This document shows, piece by piece, positions 18,733 to 29,204 of a DNA stretch of 64,000 nt. The stretch spans positions 2,232,001 to 2,296,000 of the forward strand of contig NC_009659.1 in the NCBI RefSeq assembly GCF_000013625.1, written 5' to 3'. Under the pieces are notes generated by a model. It did not search any database and had not been told where the DNA came from. It worked only from the letters and a program-made list of their open reading frames with translations. The stretch's first letter is position 1. The number at the start of each line of letters is the position of its first letter. A program made the translations under genes and the position numbers. The stretch comes from Janthinobacterium sp. Marseille. GTDB taxonomy: Bacteria > Pseudomonadota > Gammaproteobacteria > Burkholderiales > Burkholderiaceae_D.

Positions 18733-20052
18733 TCAGGCGCCAAGCTTGGTATTGGTCTGGTCGAGGATTTTTTCTGGTTGATCCGCTGCCTGTGGGCTTT
18801 CATTGTCCAACTCGGCATGCAGCTTATCCATATCCAGATCCCCTACCCACTTCGCCACCACCAGCGTCGCCACACCATTACCTATGGTATTGGTCAGCGC
18901 ACGCGCTTCGGACATGAAGCGATCTATACCCAGGATCAATGCCAGTCCGGCGACCGGCACATGTCCAACCGCAGACAAGGTCGCTGCCAACACGATAAAG
19001 CCGCTACCCGTGATCCCCGCCGCGCCTTTCGAAGTCAGCAGCAAGACTGCCAGCAGCGTGACCTGCTGCATCAGGCTCATCGGTGTATTGGTGGCCTGCG
19101 CGATGAATACCGCAGCCATCGTCAGGTAAATCGCCGTGCCATCCAGATTGAAGGAATAACCGGTAGGAATAACCAGGCCGACCACGGATTTCTTCGCGCC
19201 CATGTTTTCCATCTTGGCGATCATGCGCGGCAATACCGATTCGGATGACGAAGTACCGAGCACGATCAGTAATTCTTCCTTGATGTATTTCACGAACTTC
19301 CAGATGCTGAAACCATGCAGGCGGGTGACGATGCCGAGCACCACGAAGATAAAGAACAGGCAGGTCAGGTAAAAGGCTCCCATCAGCTTGCCCAGCGATA
19401 GCAGCGAACTGATACCGTACTTGCCTATCGTGAACGCCATTGCACCGAAGGCACCGACCGGTGCGGCACGCATAATGAAACCAACAATGGTGAACAGAAC
19501 GTGCGAGATTTTTTCAATGAAATCGAATACCAGCGTGCCGCGTCCGCCCAGCTTTTGCAGGGCAAAACCAAACAGTACCGAGACCAGCAGAACTTGCAGC
19601 ACATCACCCTTGGCGAAGGCATCTATCATGCTCATCGGGATGATGTGCATCGCGAACTCGGTCACCGTCTCCAGCTTGCCGGGAGCGGTATAGGATGCCA
19701 GGCTGGCGGTATCCAGTGTGCTGACGTCGACATTCATGCCCGCACCCGGTTGCAGGACGTTGACGATAATCAAACCGACCAGCAAGGCGACGGTACTCAT
19801 GACTTCAAAGTACAGCAGCGCTAGGCCGCCGGTCTTGCCGACCTTCTTCATATCTTCCATACCGGCGATACCGATCACCACGGTACAGAAAATGACCGGC
19901 GCGATGATCATCTTGATCAGCTTGATGAAGCCGTCGCCGAGCGGCTTCATCGCCGTCCCGGTCTCCGGCAGGAAGTGTCCGAGCAGGACACCGATGATGA
20001 TGGCGACTATGACTTGTGCATACAGGGATTTATAAAGAGGCGGCTTTTTCAT
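18733..20052 (-). CDS. dctA: C4-dicarboxylate:cation symporter DctA
   Basis: A 439-residue inner-membrane carrier importing succinate, fumarate and malate with protons or sodium. The N-terminus [26 protein letters not shown] and the substrate-binding hairpin segments [10 protein letters not shown] and [19 protein letters not shown] are diagnostic for DctA of the dicarboxylate/amino acid:cation symporter family. It is convergent with the EAL gene (13 bp between stops). Upstream is a 410-bp gap shared with nadB that must contain its promoter; I saw no convincing sigma-54 site there. Confidence 0.94.
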   Translation of the reverse strand: MKKPPLYKSLYAQVIVAIIIGVLLGHFLPETGTAMKPLGDGFIKLIKMIIAPVIFCTVVIGIAGMEDMKKVGKTGGLALLYFEVMSTVALLVGLIIVNVLQPGAGMNVDVSTLDTASLASYTAPGKLETVTEFAMHIIPMSMIDAFAKGDVLQVLLVSVLFGFALQKLGGRGTLVFDFIEKISHVLFTIVGFIMRAAPVGAFGAMAFTIGKYGISSLLSLGKLMGAFYLTCLFFIFVVLGIVTRLHGFSIWKFVKYIKEELLIVLGTSSSESVLPRMIAKMENMGAKKSVVGLVIPTGYSFNLDGTAIYLTMAAVFIAQATNTPMSLMQQVTLLAVLLLTSKGAAGITGSGFIVLAATLSAVGHVPVAGLALILGIDRFMSEARALTNTIGNGVATLVVAKWVGDLDMDKLHAELDNESPQAADQPEKILDQTNTKLGA

Positions 20053-20462
20053 TTGTTCTTCTCGTTAAGGTTGAAGACCCCGATTGAGCCTGTGTCTATC
20101 GTTGACAGGCACGCCTCAATATAGACCGTTGCTAGATATGGCAAATGCCATGCTAGACCCTTTTTAGGCAGCCCGGATGGAAAAAGATTCACCTGCACAA
20201 GGCAAATAATTCGGCCCTGCGCGCACCCTCCTGCATTGACAAAGTCCTTTAAACAAGCATATTTGCGCTGTTTATCTTTGGTCACATTGCGGTAACATAG
20301 CGGAAAGCGTTTGGCACCATAGCTGCCCACAAGGCCCAGCTCGCCGTTTTAACATCTTCCTCACATTCGCCCGGAACAATCCGCGTTTGGCACACTAAAT
20401 GCACGACATTTAGCCAAATCGAATATATTCATGGGCAAACTTATTTTTACTTAAGAATATCT
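20053..20462. promoter_or_regulatory. divergent dctA/nadB intergenic region
   Basis: This 410-bp gap has no supported gene. It must hold the divergent promoters of dctA and nadB. The only structure I could pick out is an inverted repeat near 20138-20151, ATGGCA and TGCCAT around AA, with short GCTAGA direct repeats on either side, which could be an operator for dctA. This is weak evidence. Confidence 0.35.
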
Positions 20463-22067
20463 ATGAAATTTGATGTCGCGATTGTCGGCAGTGGACTGGC
20501 AGGACTCTCCGTCGCCCTTCACCTGGCCGAAACCCGTAAGGTAGCGGTCATTTCCAAACGTGCATTACTCGACGGTGCCAGCAGCTGGGCCCAGGGTGGC
20601 ATTGCCGCCGTACTCGATTCGCATGACAGCGTGGATGAACACGTGGCCGACACCCTGGTCGCCGGCGGTGGCCTGTGTGACGAAGCGGCAACCCGTTTCA
20701 TCGTCGAACACGGCCGCGAAGCCATCGAATGGCTGATTAAGCAAGGCGTACCCTTCACGCCCGACCCGACCGCCGAACTCGGCTTCCACCTGACGCGTGA
20801 AGGCGGCCACGGCCAGCGCCGCATCATCCACGCCGCGGATGCCACCGGTCATGCGGTACAAGTCACGCTGGAACAAAAAGTCCGCGCGCACCCGAACATC
20901 ACGCTGCTGGAACACCACTACGCAATCGATGTCATCACCGCCGACAAGCTGGACCAGAAGAAGAACGGCCCACGCTGTCTCGGCCTGTATGTACAGGATG
21001 TCAAGAGTGGCAAGGTCATCACCATCGCCGCCGAGCACACGGTGCTGGCGACCGGCGGTGCCGGCAAGGTCTATCTCTACACCACCAATCCGGACACCGC
21101 GACCGGCGACGGTATCGCGATGGCCTGGCGTGCCGGTTGCCGGATCGCCAATATGGAATTCATCCAGTTCCACCCGACCTGCCTGTATCACCCGTACGCC
21201 AAGTCCTTCCTGATCACGGAAGCGGTACGCGGCGAAGGCGGCGTGCTGAAACTGCCGGCCAGCGCCGGCCGTGACGGCGGCAAACGCTTTATGCCGGCAC
21301 ATGACGAACGCGCCGAACTGGCTCCCCGCGACATCGTCGCCCGCGCCATCGATGCCGAAATGAAAAAACGCGGCCTGGATTATGTCGACCTCGACATCAG
21401 CGACAAATCGCCGGAATTCCTGAAAGAGCATTTCCCGACCATCATGGCGCGTTGCCTGGAATTGGGCATAGACATGACCAAGCAGCCGATCCCGGTCGTC
21501 CCTGCAGCGCATTACACCTGTGGCGGCATCATCACCGACCTCTCGGGTCGTACCGACCTGCCGGGCTTGTACGCGGTAGGCGAAGCGACCTACACCGGCC
21601 TGCACGGTGCCAACCGCCTCGCCAGCAACTCCCTGCTGGAATGCCTGGTACTGGGTCGCGCCACCGCAAAGTACATCGATGAGCAACCGAAGCAAAAACT
21701 CAGCACCCTGCCGAACTGGGATGAAAGCCGCGTTACCGATGCAGATGAAGAAGTCATCATTGCCAATAACTGGGATGAGCTGCGTCGCTTCATGTGGAAC
21801 TACGTCGGTATCGTACGTACCACCAAGCGCCTGGAACGGGCGCAGCATCGCATCCGTTTGCTGAAGGAAGAAATCGACGAGTACTACGCCAACTTCCGCA
21901 TCACGCCGGATTTGCTGGAATTACGTAACCTGGTCGAAGTCGCATCGCTGATCGTCAACAGCGCACTGTCCCGCCGTGAAAGCCGTGGTTTGCACTACAG
22001 CCGCGATTATCCGGATACCTTGCCTAAGGCTTTGCCTAGCGTGTTGTCGCCGGATCGTAAGAAATAA
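20463..22067 (+). CDS. nadB: L-aspartate oxidase NadB
   Basis: A 534-residue flavoenzyme that oxidises L-aspartate to iminoaspartate, the first step of de novo NAD synthesis. It has the FAD-binding [15 protein letters not shown] at the N-terminus, the [11 protein letters not shown] segment, [16 protein letters not shown] near residue 380, and a helical C-terminal domain. Length is normal. The product feeds NadA, whose gene lies 4 kb away on the other strand together with nadC. Confidence 0.95.
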   Translation: MKFDVAIVGSGLAGLSVALHLAETRKVAVISKRALLDGASSWAQGGIAAVLDSHDSVDEHVADTLVAGGGLCDEAATRFIVEHGREAIEWLIKQGVPFTPDPTAELGFHLTREGGHGQRRIIHAADATGHAVQVTLEQKVRAHPNITLLEHHYAIDVITADKLDQKKNGPRCLGLYVQDVKSGKVITIAAEHTVLATGGAGKVYLYTTNPDTATGDGIAMAWRAGCRIANMEFIQFHPTCLYHPYAKSFLITEAVRGEGGVLKLPASAGRDGGKRFMPAHDERAELAPRDIVARAIDAEMKKRGLDYVDLDISDKSPEFLKEHFPTIMARCLELGIDMTKQPIPVVPAAHYTCGGIITDLSGRTDLPGLYAVGEATYTGLHGANRLASNSLLECLVLGRATAKYIDEQPKQKLSTLPNWDESRVTDADEEVIIANNWDELRRFMWNYVGIVRTTKRLERAQHRIRLLKEEIDEYYANFRITPDLLELRNLVEVASLIVNSALSRRESRGLHYSRDYPDTLPKALPSVLSPDRKK

Positions 22068-22083
22068 GGTAACTTTGCTTGAT

Positions 22084-22122
22084 AAAAATGCCGTTCAGTT
22101 TTTGACTGGGCGGCATTTTTTT
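22084..22122 (+). terminator. rho-independent terminator after nadB
   Basis: AAAAATGCCG pairs with CGGCATTTTT. The stem continues inward with weaker G-T pairs around a TTTT-containing loop, and the hairpin ends in a T-run. It lies 17 bp after the nadB stop. It could also serve the convergent autotransporter gene. Confidence 0.85.
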
Positions 22123-22206
22123 ATTGATAGTAGATTTTCTGTTTGCGTTTGTTGATTCTACAGAATAAGCCTCAACGCCTATCCTGAATATCAGCAAGCA
22201 CAGTCT

Positions 22207-24780
22207 TTAGAACGCGATCTTAATGCCCACGATTCCAGCGATCACGTAACTGTCGCCGAAACGATTCAGGCTGGTGTTGGCGCTACCCTCGCCATACACC
22301 ATGTATTTGCCATCGGCCCAGGTGTAGGAGCCACCAACACCAATCCCACCCCAGAGCCGCTCGTTCGCACTGCTGACAGGTGCTCCGGCTACATAAACCT
22401 TGCTACCTTGCATAAACTCGTTGTAGAGATTGACGATGCCATATACGCGTAAGTGTTTCGCCTGCCACGCGTTTTCATGGTCCAGCGACAAACCCAGTCG
22501 CCCCCGCACGCTCTTGCCGCTATCCAGTGCCACGGCTGTGTCGAATGCGCCGGTGAAACTATCGAATGACACCTTCGAATACATTAATTGTAGCTGCGGT
22601 GTCACGCTCCAGCCAGGCGAGAGCACGAAGCGCCGCCCTACTTCAGTCGACCACGTATAGCCATACCCATCGTTGCCATCGACGAGTGCGCGCCCTGCCA
22701 CCGCCGACAATAGCTTGCTGTCGTAAAACGTCACTTGTGCCTGGTTGTCGATATAGAAGCCGTTGTCGCCAACCCAGCTCAGTGTGCCGCCAAAGCCAAC
22801 ACCATCGGTATGGATGCTGCCATTACCATGGCTCGACGATACTTTGGTCCGGCCGTTACTGGAGTACAGATTGAGACCGCCGAATAAACGACCCGCGCTC
22901 GTCTCACCCAGCAAACCATCCAGACCGACCTGCATTTTGTAGCGGTCTATATCGTAGCGCGCCATGCTGCCGGAGCGCGTCGGAACGAAGTGCTCCGCCG
23001 TGCCTTCAAGACGCGCCCAGCTACCCGTGTTCGGGTCACTGCGCGTGGAAATGTCGGCATTGGACTCAGCCCCCGTACGCCACAAGCGATTGCCGATACG
23101 TTGCTGCATGGTGGGCACACTATTAAGTGCCAGCAATGCTTGTGGATAGGTTTCATACAAGGGTACGCCGGCCTGGTACAAGGGCCGCTCCGGATCATCC
23201 GGGCTCGGTATCAGATCCTTCAAGCGCGAGCGCATATACCAGTCACCATCGTTGGGCGTACTTATGCCATTTTTTTGCAAGGTATAGGCATAGGCGCCGA
23301 CCACCAGTGCCTGTTGGCCGCCGATGGCGTAGTCGCCATTACTCAAGACGAATTGACCACCAGAGTTGCCATCCACCTGGATGACCCGGATGCCTTCTAC
23401 CGTCTGTGCGCCCAGCCCACCCACATTGTTGATCGCCAGCTTCGATAGCCCGGTAGTGTTGCCGCGTATGCGCAAGCGATCGGTGCGGCTTCTATCGTCA
23501 TTGAGTTCCGTATTCAAGAGCACGGTGCCGCCATTGCCGGTGTAGTCGCCAGTGACAGTCAAGGTGGTACCGACCGCACCACCCTTGAGATTAGTCGCGG
23601 TGGTACCGGCATTGCTCAGCGATGCGACCGTCTGATCGAAGCCATTGGCGTCCAGCATGCCGGTCGTGACCGTGAAGTCGGAAGCAGAACTGAAGACATT
23701 ACGCACACCGGCCTGCAAGGTGCCACCAGTGACGGTGGTACTGCCGGTGTAATTGCTGATACCCGATAACTGTAGTGTGCCTGCACCGGTCTTGACGAGT
23801 GAGAACTTGCCGGTACCGCCATCTCTTAGCAAACCCGAGAAACTACTATTGCCAAGCACAGAAGTATCGACAGTGAGTACGCTATCCGTGGCACCGCCGT
23901 TCTCGATGATGCCGGCGCCGGCACTTATGTTATTGATGGCGCCGATCAGCGTGCTGTATCCATTGAGCTTGAGCGTGCCGCCCGGACGACCAGTCAACCA
24001 AATACCAAAGCGGATGTTTGTGTTGCTGGTAAGAGCATCATTAACAAGAACATTCAACACACTCGCATCGTAGAAATATTGAATTCCACCGCGAATGGCA
24101 TTAGCGGCTGAGGCATTCAGCACACTCGCATTGTAGAAAACTTGAACTCCACCGCGAATGGCATGAGCGCCTGAGGCGTTCAGCGCACTCGTATCGCTGA
24201 AAGATTGATATCCACCGCGAATAGCATGAGCGCCTGAGGCGTTCAGCACACTCGAACCGTGGAAACCTTGCCCTCCACCGCTGATGGCATTATCGGCTGA
24301 GGCGTTCAGCACACTCGCGCCGTAGAAACGTTGAATTCCATCGCGAATGGCATGAGCAGCTGAGACATTCAGCACACTCGCATTGTAGAAATATTGAGAT
24401 CCACCGCTGATGGCATTAGTGACTGAGGCGTTCAGCACACTCGTATCGTAGAAATATTGAGATCCACCGCTGATGGCATTAGTGACTGAGGCGTTCAGCA
24501 CACTCGCATCGTAGAAATATTGAGATCCACCGCTGATGGTATTGGCAACAGAAGCATTCAACTCGCTCCTGTCATAGAAAAATTGCTGGTGACTAGAAAA
24601 TGGCCCGTTGCTTATCTCGTTACCTGTAAAGATGCTGTTTTGAGCGTGGGCAGGAAAACACATCGCGCCTAAAGTAAGGATAGATATCGTTGCCCAAAAA
24701 TTGATTTTTAAGATGGCCGGGTCGCAAAGAGAAAACTTGATTTGACGAACTAGATTAATTTTAATCACTACTCTCATCAT
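22207..24780 (-). CDS. autotransporter with AIDA-like 21-residue repeats
   Basis: An 857-residue type Va autotransporter. A long N-terminus with a hydrophobic core (INFWATISILTLGAM, then CFPAHAQ) looks like an extended signal peptide. Residues 66-254 contain nine units of 21 residues (QYFYDASVLNASVTNAISGGS is typical), resembling AIDA-type stalk repeats. A passenger-associated strand repeat (GAGTLQLSGISNYTGSTTVTGGTLQAG region, about residue 320) and a pertactin-like segment follow. The last 270 residues form the beta-barrel, ending in VGIKIAF with the C-terminal Phe needed for outer-membrane insertion. It probably acts as a surface adhesin. It sits between nadB and nadC. The start is uncertain because no clear ribosome-binding site is seen. 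Confidence 0.88.
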   Translation of the reverse strand: MMRVVIKINLVRQIKFSLCDPAILKINFWATISILTLGAMCFPAHAQNSIFTGNEISNGPFSSHQQFFYDRSELNASVANTISGGSQYFYDASVLNASVTNAISGGSQYFYDTSVLNASVTNAISGGSQYFYNASVLNVSAAHAIRDGIQRFYGASVLNASADNAISGGGQGFHGSSVLNASGAHAIRGGYQSFSDTSALNASGAHAIRGGVQVFYNASVLNASAANAIRGGIQYFYDASVLNVLVNDALTSNTNIRFGIWLTGRPGGTLKLNGYSTLIGAINNISAGAGIIENGGATDSVLTVDTSVLGNSSFSGLLRDGGTGKFSLVKTGAGTLQLSGISNYTGSTTVTGGTLQAGVRNVFSSASDFTVTTGMLDANGFDQTVASLSNAGTTATNLKGGAVGTTLTVTGDYTGNGGTVLLNTELNDDRSRTDRLRIRGNTTGLSKLAINNVGGLGAQTVEGIRVIQVDGNSGGQFVLSNGDYAIGGQQALVVGAYAYTLQKNGISTPNDGDWYMRSRLKDLIPSPDDPERPLYQAGVPLYETYPQALLALNSVPTMQQRIGNRLWRTGAESNADISTRSDPNTGSWARLEGTAEHFVPTRSGSMARYDIDRYKMQVGLDGLLGETSAGRLFGGLNLYSSNGRTKVSSSHGNGSIHTDGVGFGGTLSWVGDNGFYIDNQAQVTFYDSKLLSAVAGRALVDGNDGYGYTWSTEVGRRFVLSPGWSVTPQLQLMYSKVSFDSFTGAFDTAVALDSGKSVRGRLGLSLDHENAWQAKHLRVYGIVNLYNEFMQGSKVYVAGAPVSSANERLWGGIGVGGSYTWADGKYMVYGEGSANTSLNRFGDSYVIAGIVGIKIAF
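24019..24585 (-). repeat. nine 63-bp coding repeats in the autotransporter passenger
   Basis: Nine head-to-tail units of 63 bp encode the 21-residue repeats. The units nearest the N-terminus (second and third) are nearly identical; the ninth is degenerate. Each unit begins with a glutamine codon and contains SVLNAS or a close variant. Such arrays expand and contract by recombination. Confidence 0.85.
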
Positions 24781-25185
24781 TGCTCATCACACTCTATCAC
24801 CCCAAGTGGGTCCGAACCTTCCGCTATCCGTCAGCCTTGTTTCAGCAGGCAAAAAGCGGGGATCGCTGCGTGGCAGTGTGAACTAATCAAGTAGGGGGTG
24901 CATAGGACATTCATCCGATATTCAGATAATTGTCCGTTTATTTCACGTGACTCTTTTTGTCATCACACCAGAACAAGGAAAATCTTATGGATGCGGGCAA
25001 CCAACATGGATAGAAATGAGCCGGAGTCGACCTGCTCGGCAGGCCTATCATTCATTAAGTGCAAAATTAAAAGGGCTGAGTCCTGTGCAGCACAGAACTC
25101 AGCCCTCAATATTTTAAGCGCACTCCATGCGCATTCAACTTTATGACGTCATCTCACAAAGCGACGTCTTGCAAAATCTCAACTC
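24781..25185. other. intergenic region between autotransporter and nadC
   Basis: About 400 bp without a convincing gene. A small plus-strand open frame at 24898-25146 runs through the nadC terminator and looks spurious. The region should contain the autotransporter promoter and does contain the terminator at 25072-25106. Confidence 0.5.
25072..25106 (-). terminator. rho-independent terminator of nadA-nadC
   Basis: A long hairpin with outer arms AGGGCTGAGT and ACTCAGCCCT, one mismatch, and inner arms CTGTG and CACAG around a 3-nt loop. Read on the minus strand it is followed by TTTTAATTTT. It lies about 80 bp after the nadC stop. Confidence 0.85.
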
Positions 25186-26058
25186 TTACTTACTCTCCAC
25201 AATCCGCAAAGAATAATCAGTAGCCCGTATATCCTTGGTCAAAGCACCAATCGAAATGCGATCTACCCCAGTCTCGGCAATCGCCCTTAAGGTCTCACGG
25301 TTGATCCCACCCGAGGCTTCGAGCAAGGCACGTCCCGCCGTCAATGCAACCGCCTCACGCATATCCGCCAGCGAAAAGTTATCCAGCAATACCGATTCAG
25401 CACCGGCATCCAGCGCATCCTTCAACTCCGCCAGGTTCTCCACCTCGATCTGTATCGTCACGCCGGCCTTCAGCGCCAGGGCCGCTTCCATCGCTGCACG
25501 CACACCGCCGGCAGCGGCGATATGGTTTTCCTTGATCAGGATGCCGTCATACAGCGCCAGGCGCTGGTTTTTACCACCACCTACACGTACGGCATACTTC
25601 TGCGCCAGACGCAGCCCAGGCAGCGTTTTACGCGTATCCAGGATTGCCGCCTTGGTACCACTGACGATGCCGGTGTATTCACGCGTTGCGCTGGCAACGC
25701 CTGATAACAATTGCAGGAAATTCAGGGCCGAGCGTTCTGCGGTCAGCAAGGCGCGCGCCGGCGCTTCAATCGCACAGACTTCGCTATCGGCTGTCATCAC
25801 ATCGCCTTCGGCGTAATGCCAGGTGATCTTGATGCGTGCATCGAGACGCTTCATTACGCATTCAAACCACGGCGCGCCGCACAGCACTGCCGCTTCACGC
25901 ACGATCACGCGAGCCTGGACGACTTCCTGCTCCGGTACCAGCTTGCCGGTGACATCACCGGTGCCGACATCTTCGGCCAGTGCTGTTTCGATATTGCGCT
26001 CAAACGCCGCGGCCAGCGCCGCATCGAAAGGAGCAAAGGGATTACGCAACAAACTCAT
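25186..26058 (-). CDS. nadC: nicotinate-nucleotide pyrophosphorylase (quinolinate phosphoribosyltransferase) NadC
   Basis: A 290-residue enzyme that converts quinolinate and PRPP to nicotinate mononucleotide. Key segments are [27 protein letters not shown] and [13 protein letters not shown], which form the quinolinate and phosphate sites, and ILIKENH. It starts in a four-base ATGA overlap with the nadA stop, so both are translated from one message. A strong terminator follows. Confidence 0.95.
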   Translation of the reverse strand: MSLLRNPFAPFDAALAAAFERNIETALAEDVGTGDVTGKLVPEQEVVQARVIVREAAVLCGAPWFECVMKRLDARIKITWHYAEGDVMTADSEVCAIEAPARALLTAERSALNFLQLLSGVASATREYTGIVSGTKAAILDTRKTLPGLRLAQKYAVRVGGGKNQRLALYDGILIKENHIAAAGGVRAAMEAALALKAGVTIQIEVENLAELKDALDAGAESVLLDNFSLADMREAVALTAGRALLEASGGINRETLRAIAETGVDRISIGALTKDIRATDYSLRIVESK

Positions 26059-27194
26059 GCCGGTCCTATTCCTGAAAACAGTTTTTGTTCTTTCGCCAGA
26101 TCGCTGGATGGACGCACATTGGCTTTTTCTGCCGCCGCGAAGTCCAGCATGCGATCGATACAGACCGTTGCCTTGCGACCGATTTCCGGATCGACGTGTA
26201 TTTCATTGCGGCCTGATTCCAATACATCGGCCAGGTTTTGCAAACCATTCATCGCCATCCATGGGCAATGAGCGCAGCTCTTGCAGGTGGCACTGTTACC
26301 GGCGGTAGGCGCATCGATGAAGATCTTGCCGGGTGCCGCCGCCTTCATTTTGTGCAGGATGCCGTTGTCGGTCGCGACGATGAATTCCGGTGCATCCATG
26401 GTTTGCGCTGCATGTATCAATTGCGAAGTCGAACCGACGGCATCGGCCAAAGCCACGACCGAAGCCGGCGATTCCGGATGCACCAGTACTTTCGCCAGCG
26501 GATGTTCTTTTTTCAGCAATTCCAGTTCAATTGACTTAAACTCATCGTGCACCAGGCAGGATCCCTGCCACAGCAACATGTCGGCACCGGTTTGCTTCTG
26601 GATGTAGCCACCGAGATGCTTGTCCGGTGCCCACAGGATTTTTTTACCTTGCGCATGCAGGTGTGCAACGATCTTCAGGCCGATCGACGAAGTCACCATC
26701 CAGTCGGCACGTGCCTTGACTGCGGCGCTGGTGTTTGCATACACCACCACTACCCGATCCGGATGCGCATCGCAAAATGCGGAAAATTCATCGGTCGGAC
26801 AACCCAGGTCGAGCGAACAGGTCGCGTCCAGGTCCGGCATCAGGATGGTTTTTTCCGGGCTCAGGATCTTGGCGGTTTCACCCATGAATTTCACGCCGGC
26901 GACCACCAGGGTCTTGGCCGGATGATCACGGCCGAAACGCGCCATTTCCAGCGAGTCGGAAACGCAGCCGCCGGTTTCTTCGGCCAGGTCCTGCAAGTCT
27001 GAATCGACGTAGTAATGCGCAACCAGGACGGCTTCACGTTCTTTCAACAAACGCTTGATACGTTCCTTGAGTGCAATTTTTTCTTCCGGTGATGGTGCGG
27101 CCGGTGTACGCGCCCATGCTTGTGCAGTGCAGCTGGTGCCGCTCTGCATCGCAGGACGTTCGAATTCAACGGTTTTGATTGGCTGGATTTGCAT
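26055..27194 (-). CDS. nadA: quinolinate synthase NadA
   Basis: A 379-residue [4Fe-4S] enzyme that condenses iminoaspartate (from NadB) with dihydroxyacetone phosphate. Three cysteines expected to hold the cluster are present in [12 protein letters not shown], in [11 protein letters not shown] or nearby, and in [31 protein letters not shown] and VHPESPASV are further family segments. The open frame runs upstream to 27416, but the ATG at 27194 gives a family-like N-terminus ([11 protein letters not shown]). No strong ribosome-binding site is visible. It forms an operon with nadC. Confidence 0.93.
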   Translation of the reverse strand: MQIQPIKTVEFERPAMQSGTSCTAQAWARTPAAPSPEEKIALKERIKRLLKEREAVLVAHYYVDSDLQDLAEETGGCVSDSLEMARFGRDHPAKTLVVAGVKFMGETAKILSPEKTILMPDLDATCSLDLGCPTDEFSAFCDAHPDRVVVVYANTSAAVKARADWMVTSSIGLKIVAHLHAQGKKILWAPDKHLGGYIQKQTGADMLLWQGSCLVHDEFKSIELELLKKEHPLAKVLVHPESPASVVALADAVGSTSQLIHAAQTMDAPEFIVATDNGILHKMKAAAPGKIFIDAPTAGNSATCKSCAHCPWMAMNGLQNLADVLESGRNEIHVDPEIGRKATVCIDRMLDFAAAEKANVRPSSDLAKEQKLFSGIGPA

Positions 27195-27374
27195 GGCTGG
27201 TCGAATAATTGAATGCGATGGTTTATCTCTTGCTGCCGCTACTGGATCGGTACGAGCGGATCTCTTGCTTGCCCTCACCCTGCTGTGCAGGAATCGAGCT
27301 GTCGTCGAATTGTAGCGCCATTTGCAAATAAGGGTTGTTGCCGCGGATGCAATGTCATGCTTGTAAGCGCATGT

Positions 27375-27413
27375 AAAAAAGCGCGACGGGGACATATCCA
27401 CGCCGCGCTTTTT
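27375..27413 (-). terminator. rho-independent terminator of the ABC-F gene
   Basis: AAAAAAGCGCG pairs with CGCGCTTTTT, with an inner GGACATATCC palindrome. On the minus strand it ends in a run of T, 13 bp after the ABC-F stop. Confidence 0.8.
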
Positions 27414-27425
27414 CAACCTGCAGTC

Positions 27426-29028
27426 TTATTCGATGCCTTGGCTGGTCAAATACTCTTCGTAGGTACCCTGGAAGTCGATGATTTCACCGTCTTTTACTTC
27501 CAGCACACGGGTGGCCAGCGATGAAACGAATTCGCGATCATGCGAAACGAAAATCAGGGTGCCGGCGTATTTTTCCAGCGCAATGTTCAACGATTCGATG
27601 GATTCCATATCCATGTGATTGGTTGGTTCATCCATCAGCAGGACATTGTGGCGACCCAGCATCAACTTGCCGTAAGTCATGCGGCCTTTTTCACCACCGG
27701 ACAAGACCTTGACCGATTTTTTTACGTCGTCACCACCGAACAGCAAACGACCGAGGATGGAACGTACGGCCTGGTCGTCGTCGCCTTCCTGCGTCCATTG
27801 GCCCATCCAGTCGGTCAGGTTCTTGTCGCTCGCAAAGTCTTCGGTCGGATCCTGCGGCATGTAGCCGACATTGGCGTTTTCCGCCCATTTGACACGCCCC
27901 TGGTCAGCCGACAGGCCGCTGATGTCTTCACCGCCTATGCAACGCAGCAAAGTGGTTTTACCGGCACCGTTGGCACCGATGATCGCAATGCGCTCGCCTG
28001 CTTCAACCATGATGCTGAAGTTCTTGAACAATTGGCGGTCGAATGCCTTGCTGATTGTTTCTGCTTCCACTGCGAGGCGATGCAACTTCTTTTCACCGTC
28101 GAAACGCACGAATGGATAAGCACGCGACGATGGCTTGATATCGTCGACTTTGATTTTTTCGATTTGCTTGGCGCGCGATGTAGCCTGGCGTGCTTTCGAT
28201 TTGTTTGCAGCGAAGCGACGAACGAATTCCTGCAACTCGGCGACCTTGTCTTTCGCTTTCGCGTTGTTCGCCAATTGCTGGTTACGCGCCTGCGTCGATG
28301 CAAACATGTAGTCGTCGTAGTTGCCTGGGTAAATCTTCAGCGTGCCGTAATCCATATCTGCCACGTGCGTACATACCTGGTTCAGGAAGTGACGATCATG
28401 GGAAATGATGATCATGGTGGAATTGCGCTCGTTGAGTACGTCTTCCAGCCAGCGAATCGTGTTGATATCCAGGTTATTGGTCGGTTCGTCGAGCAAGAGG
28501 ATGTCAGGATTCGAGAACAGTGCCTGCGCCAGCAACACACGCAGCTTCCAGCCCGGCGATACATTGCTCATCGGACCCTGATGCAAATCAATCGCCACGC
28601 CGGCACCCAGCAGCAACTCGCCCGCACGCGATTCTGCAGTGTAGCCATCGTATTCAGCGAATTTCGCTTCGAGGTCGGCCGCCTTCATGTAATCGTCGTC
28701 GGTCGCATCCGGGTTCGCGTAAATCGCGTCACGTTCTGCCATCGCCGCCCACATTTCGGTGTGGCCCATCATCACGACGTCGAGTACGCGCATTTCTTCA
28801 AATGCGAACTGATCCTGGCGCAATTTACCCAGGCGCTCATTCGGATCGAGCATGACAGTACCGGCCGACGGGTCGAGGTCACCGCCGAGGATTTTCATGA
28901 AAGTGGACTTGCCGCAGCCGTTGGCGCCGATCAGGCCGTAACGGTTGCCCATCGCCAAACTTGACGGAAATGTTTTCAAACAGCGGCTTGGGGCCGAACT
29001 GCATCGTGATATTAGCTGTAGATAACAC
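27426..29028 (-). pseudogene. YbiT-type ABC-F ATPase gene with a +1 frameshift near its 5' end
   Basis: Two ABC ATPase domains in tandem, of the ribosome-associated ABC-F family and closest in style to YbiT. Walker A motifs are GANGCGKST and [20 protein letters not shown] and [11 protein letters not shown] are the Walker B motifs; the linker between them is Lys/Arg-rich. The continuous frame starts only at a TTG (28979) and lacks the first beta-strands. The missing start is found in another frame: a GTG at 29028 with AAAGG eight bases before it encodes [20 protein letters not shown], the expected N-terminus. The two join after VKFGDG if one G of a GGG run (28948-28950) is removed. This is either a sequencing error, in which case the protein is about 533 residues and intact, or a real frameshift. 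The ATPase cores are otherwise undamaged. Confidence 0.85.
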
Positions 29029-29204
29029 TGATAAAGCCTTTGCGGATATGAATTCGAATAACCTTCTATTCTATCATCTCAGAGGGGTGAACGGCCCTGA
29101 ACGGCGGATTGCCAGGGCCGGCGCACCTTGCCAGCCGTGCCCCGGGGCCGGATTTCATTGCTTTTTATTCAAGAAATTGAACCGGATGATCAATTTGAAG
29201 TGGC

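Noticed and set aside
24019..24585. Regular 63-bp repeats as a CRISPR array
   Set aside because: The units are contiguous without spacers, stay in frame and encode a protein repeat.
24898..25146. 82-residue plus-strand open frame
   Set aside because: It runs through a strong minus-strand terminator hairpin and has no recognisable features.
27195..27416. N-terminal extension of NadA to 27416
   Set aside because: The extra residues have no coding character and are not expected in the family.
27540..28964. 474-residue open frame on the plus strand
   Set aside because: It is antisense to the ABC-F gene, whose motifs are unmistakable; the antisense product shows no family features. Other long antisense frames, for example 20565-21848, 16845-17990 and 57894-59006, were rejected for the same reason.
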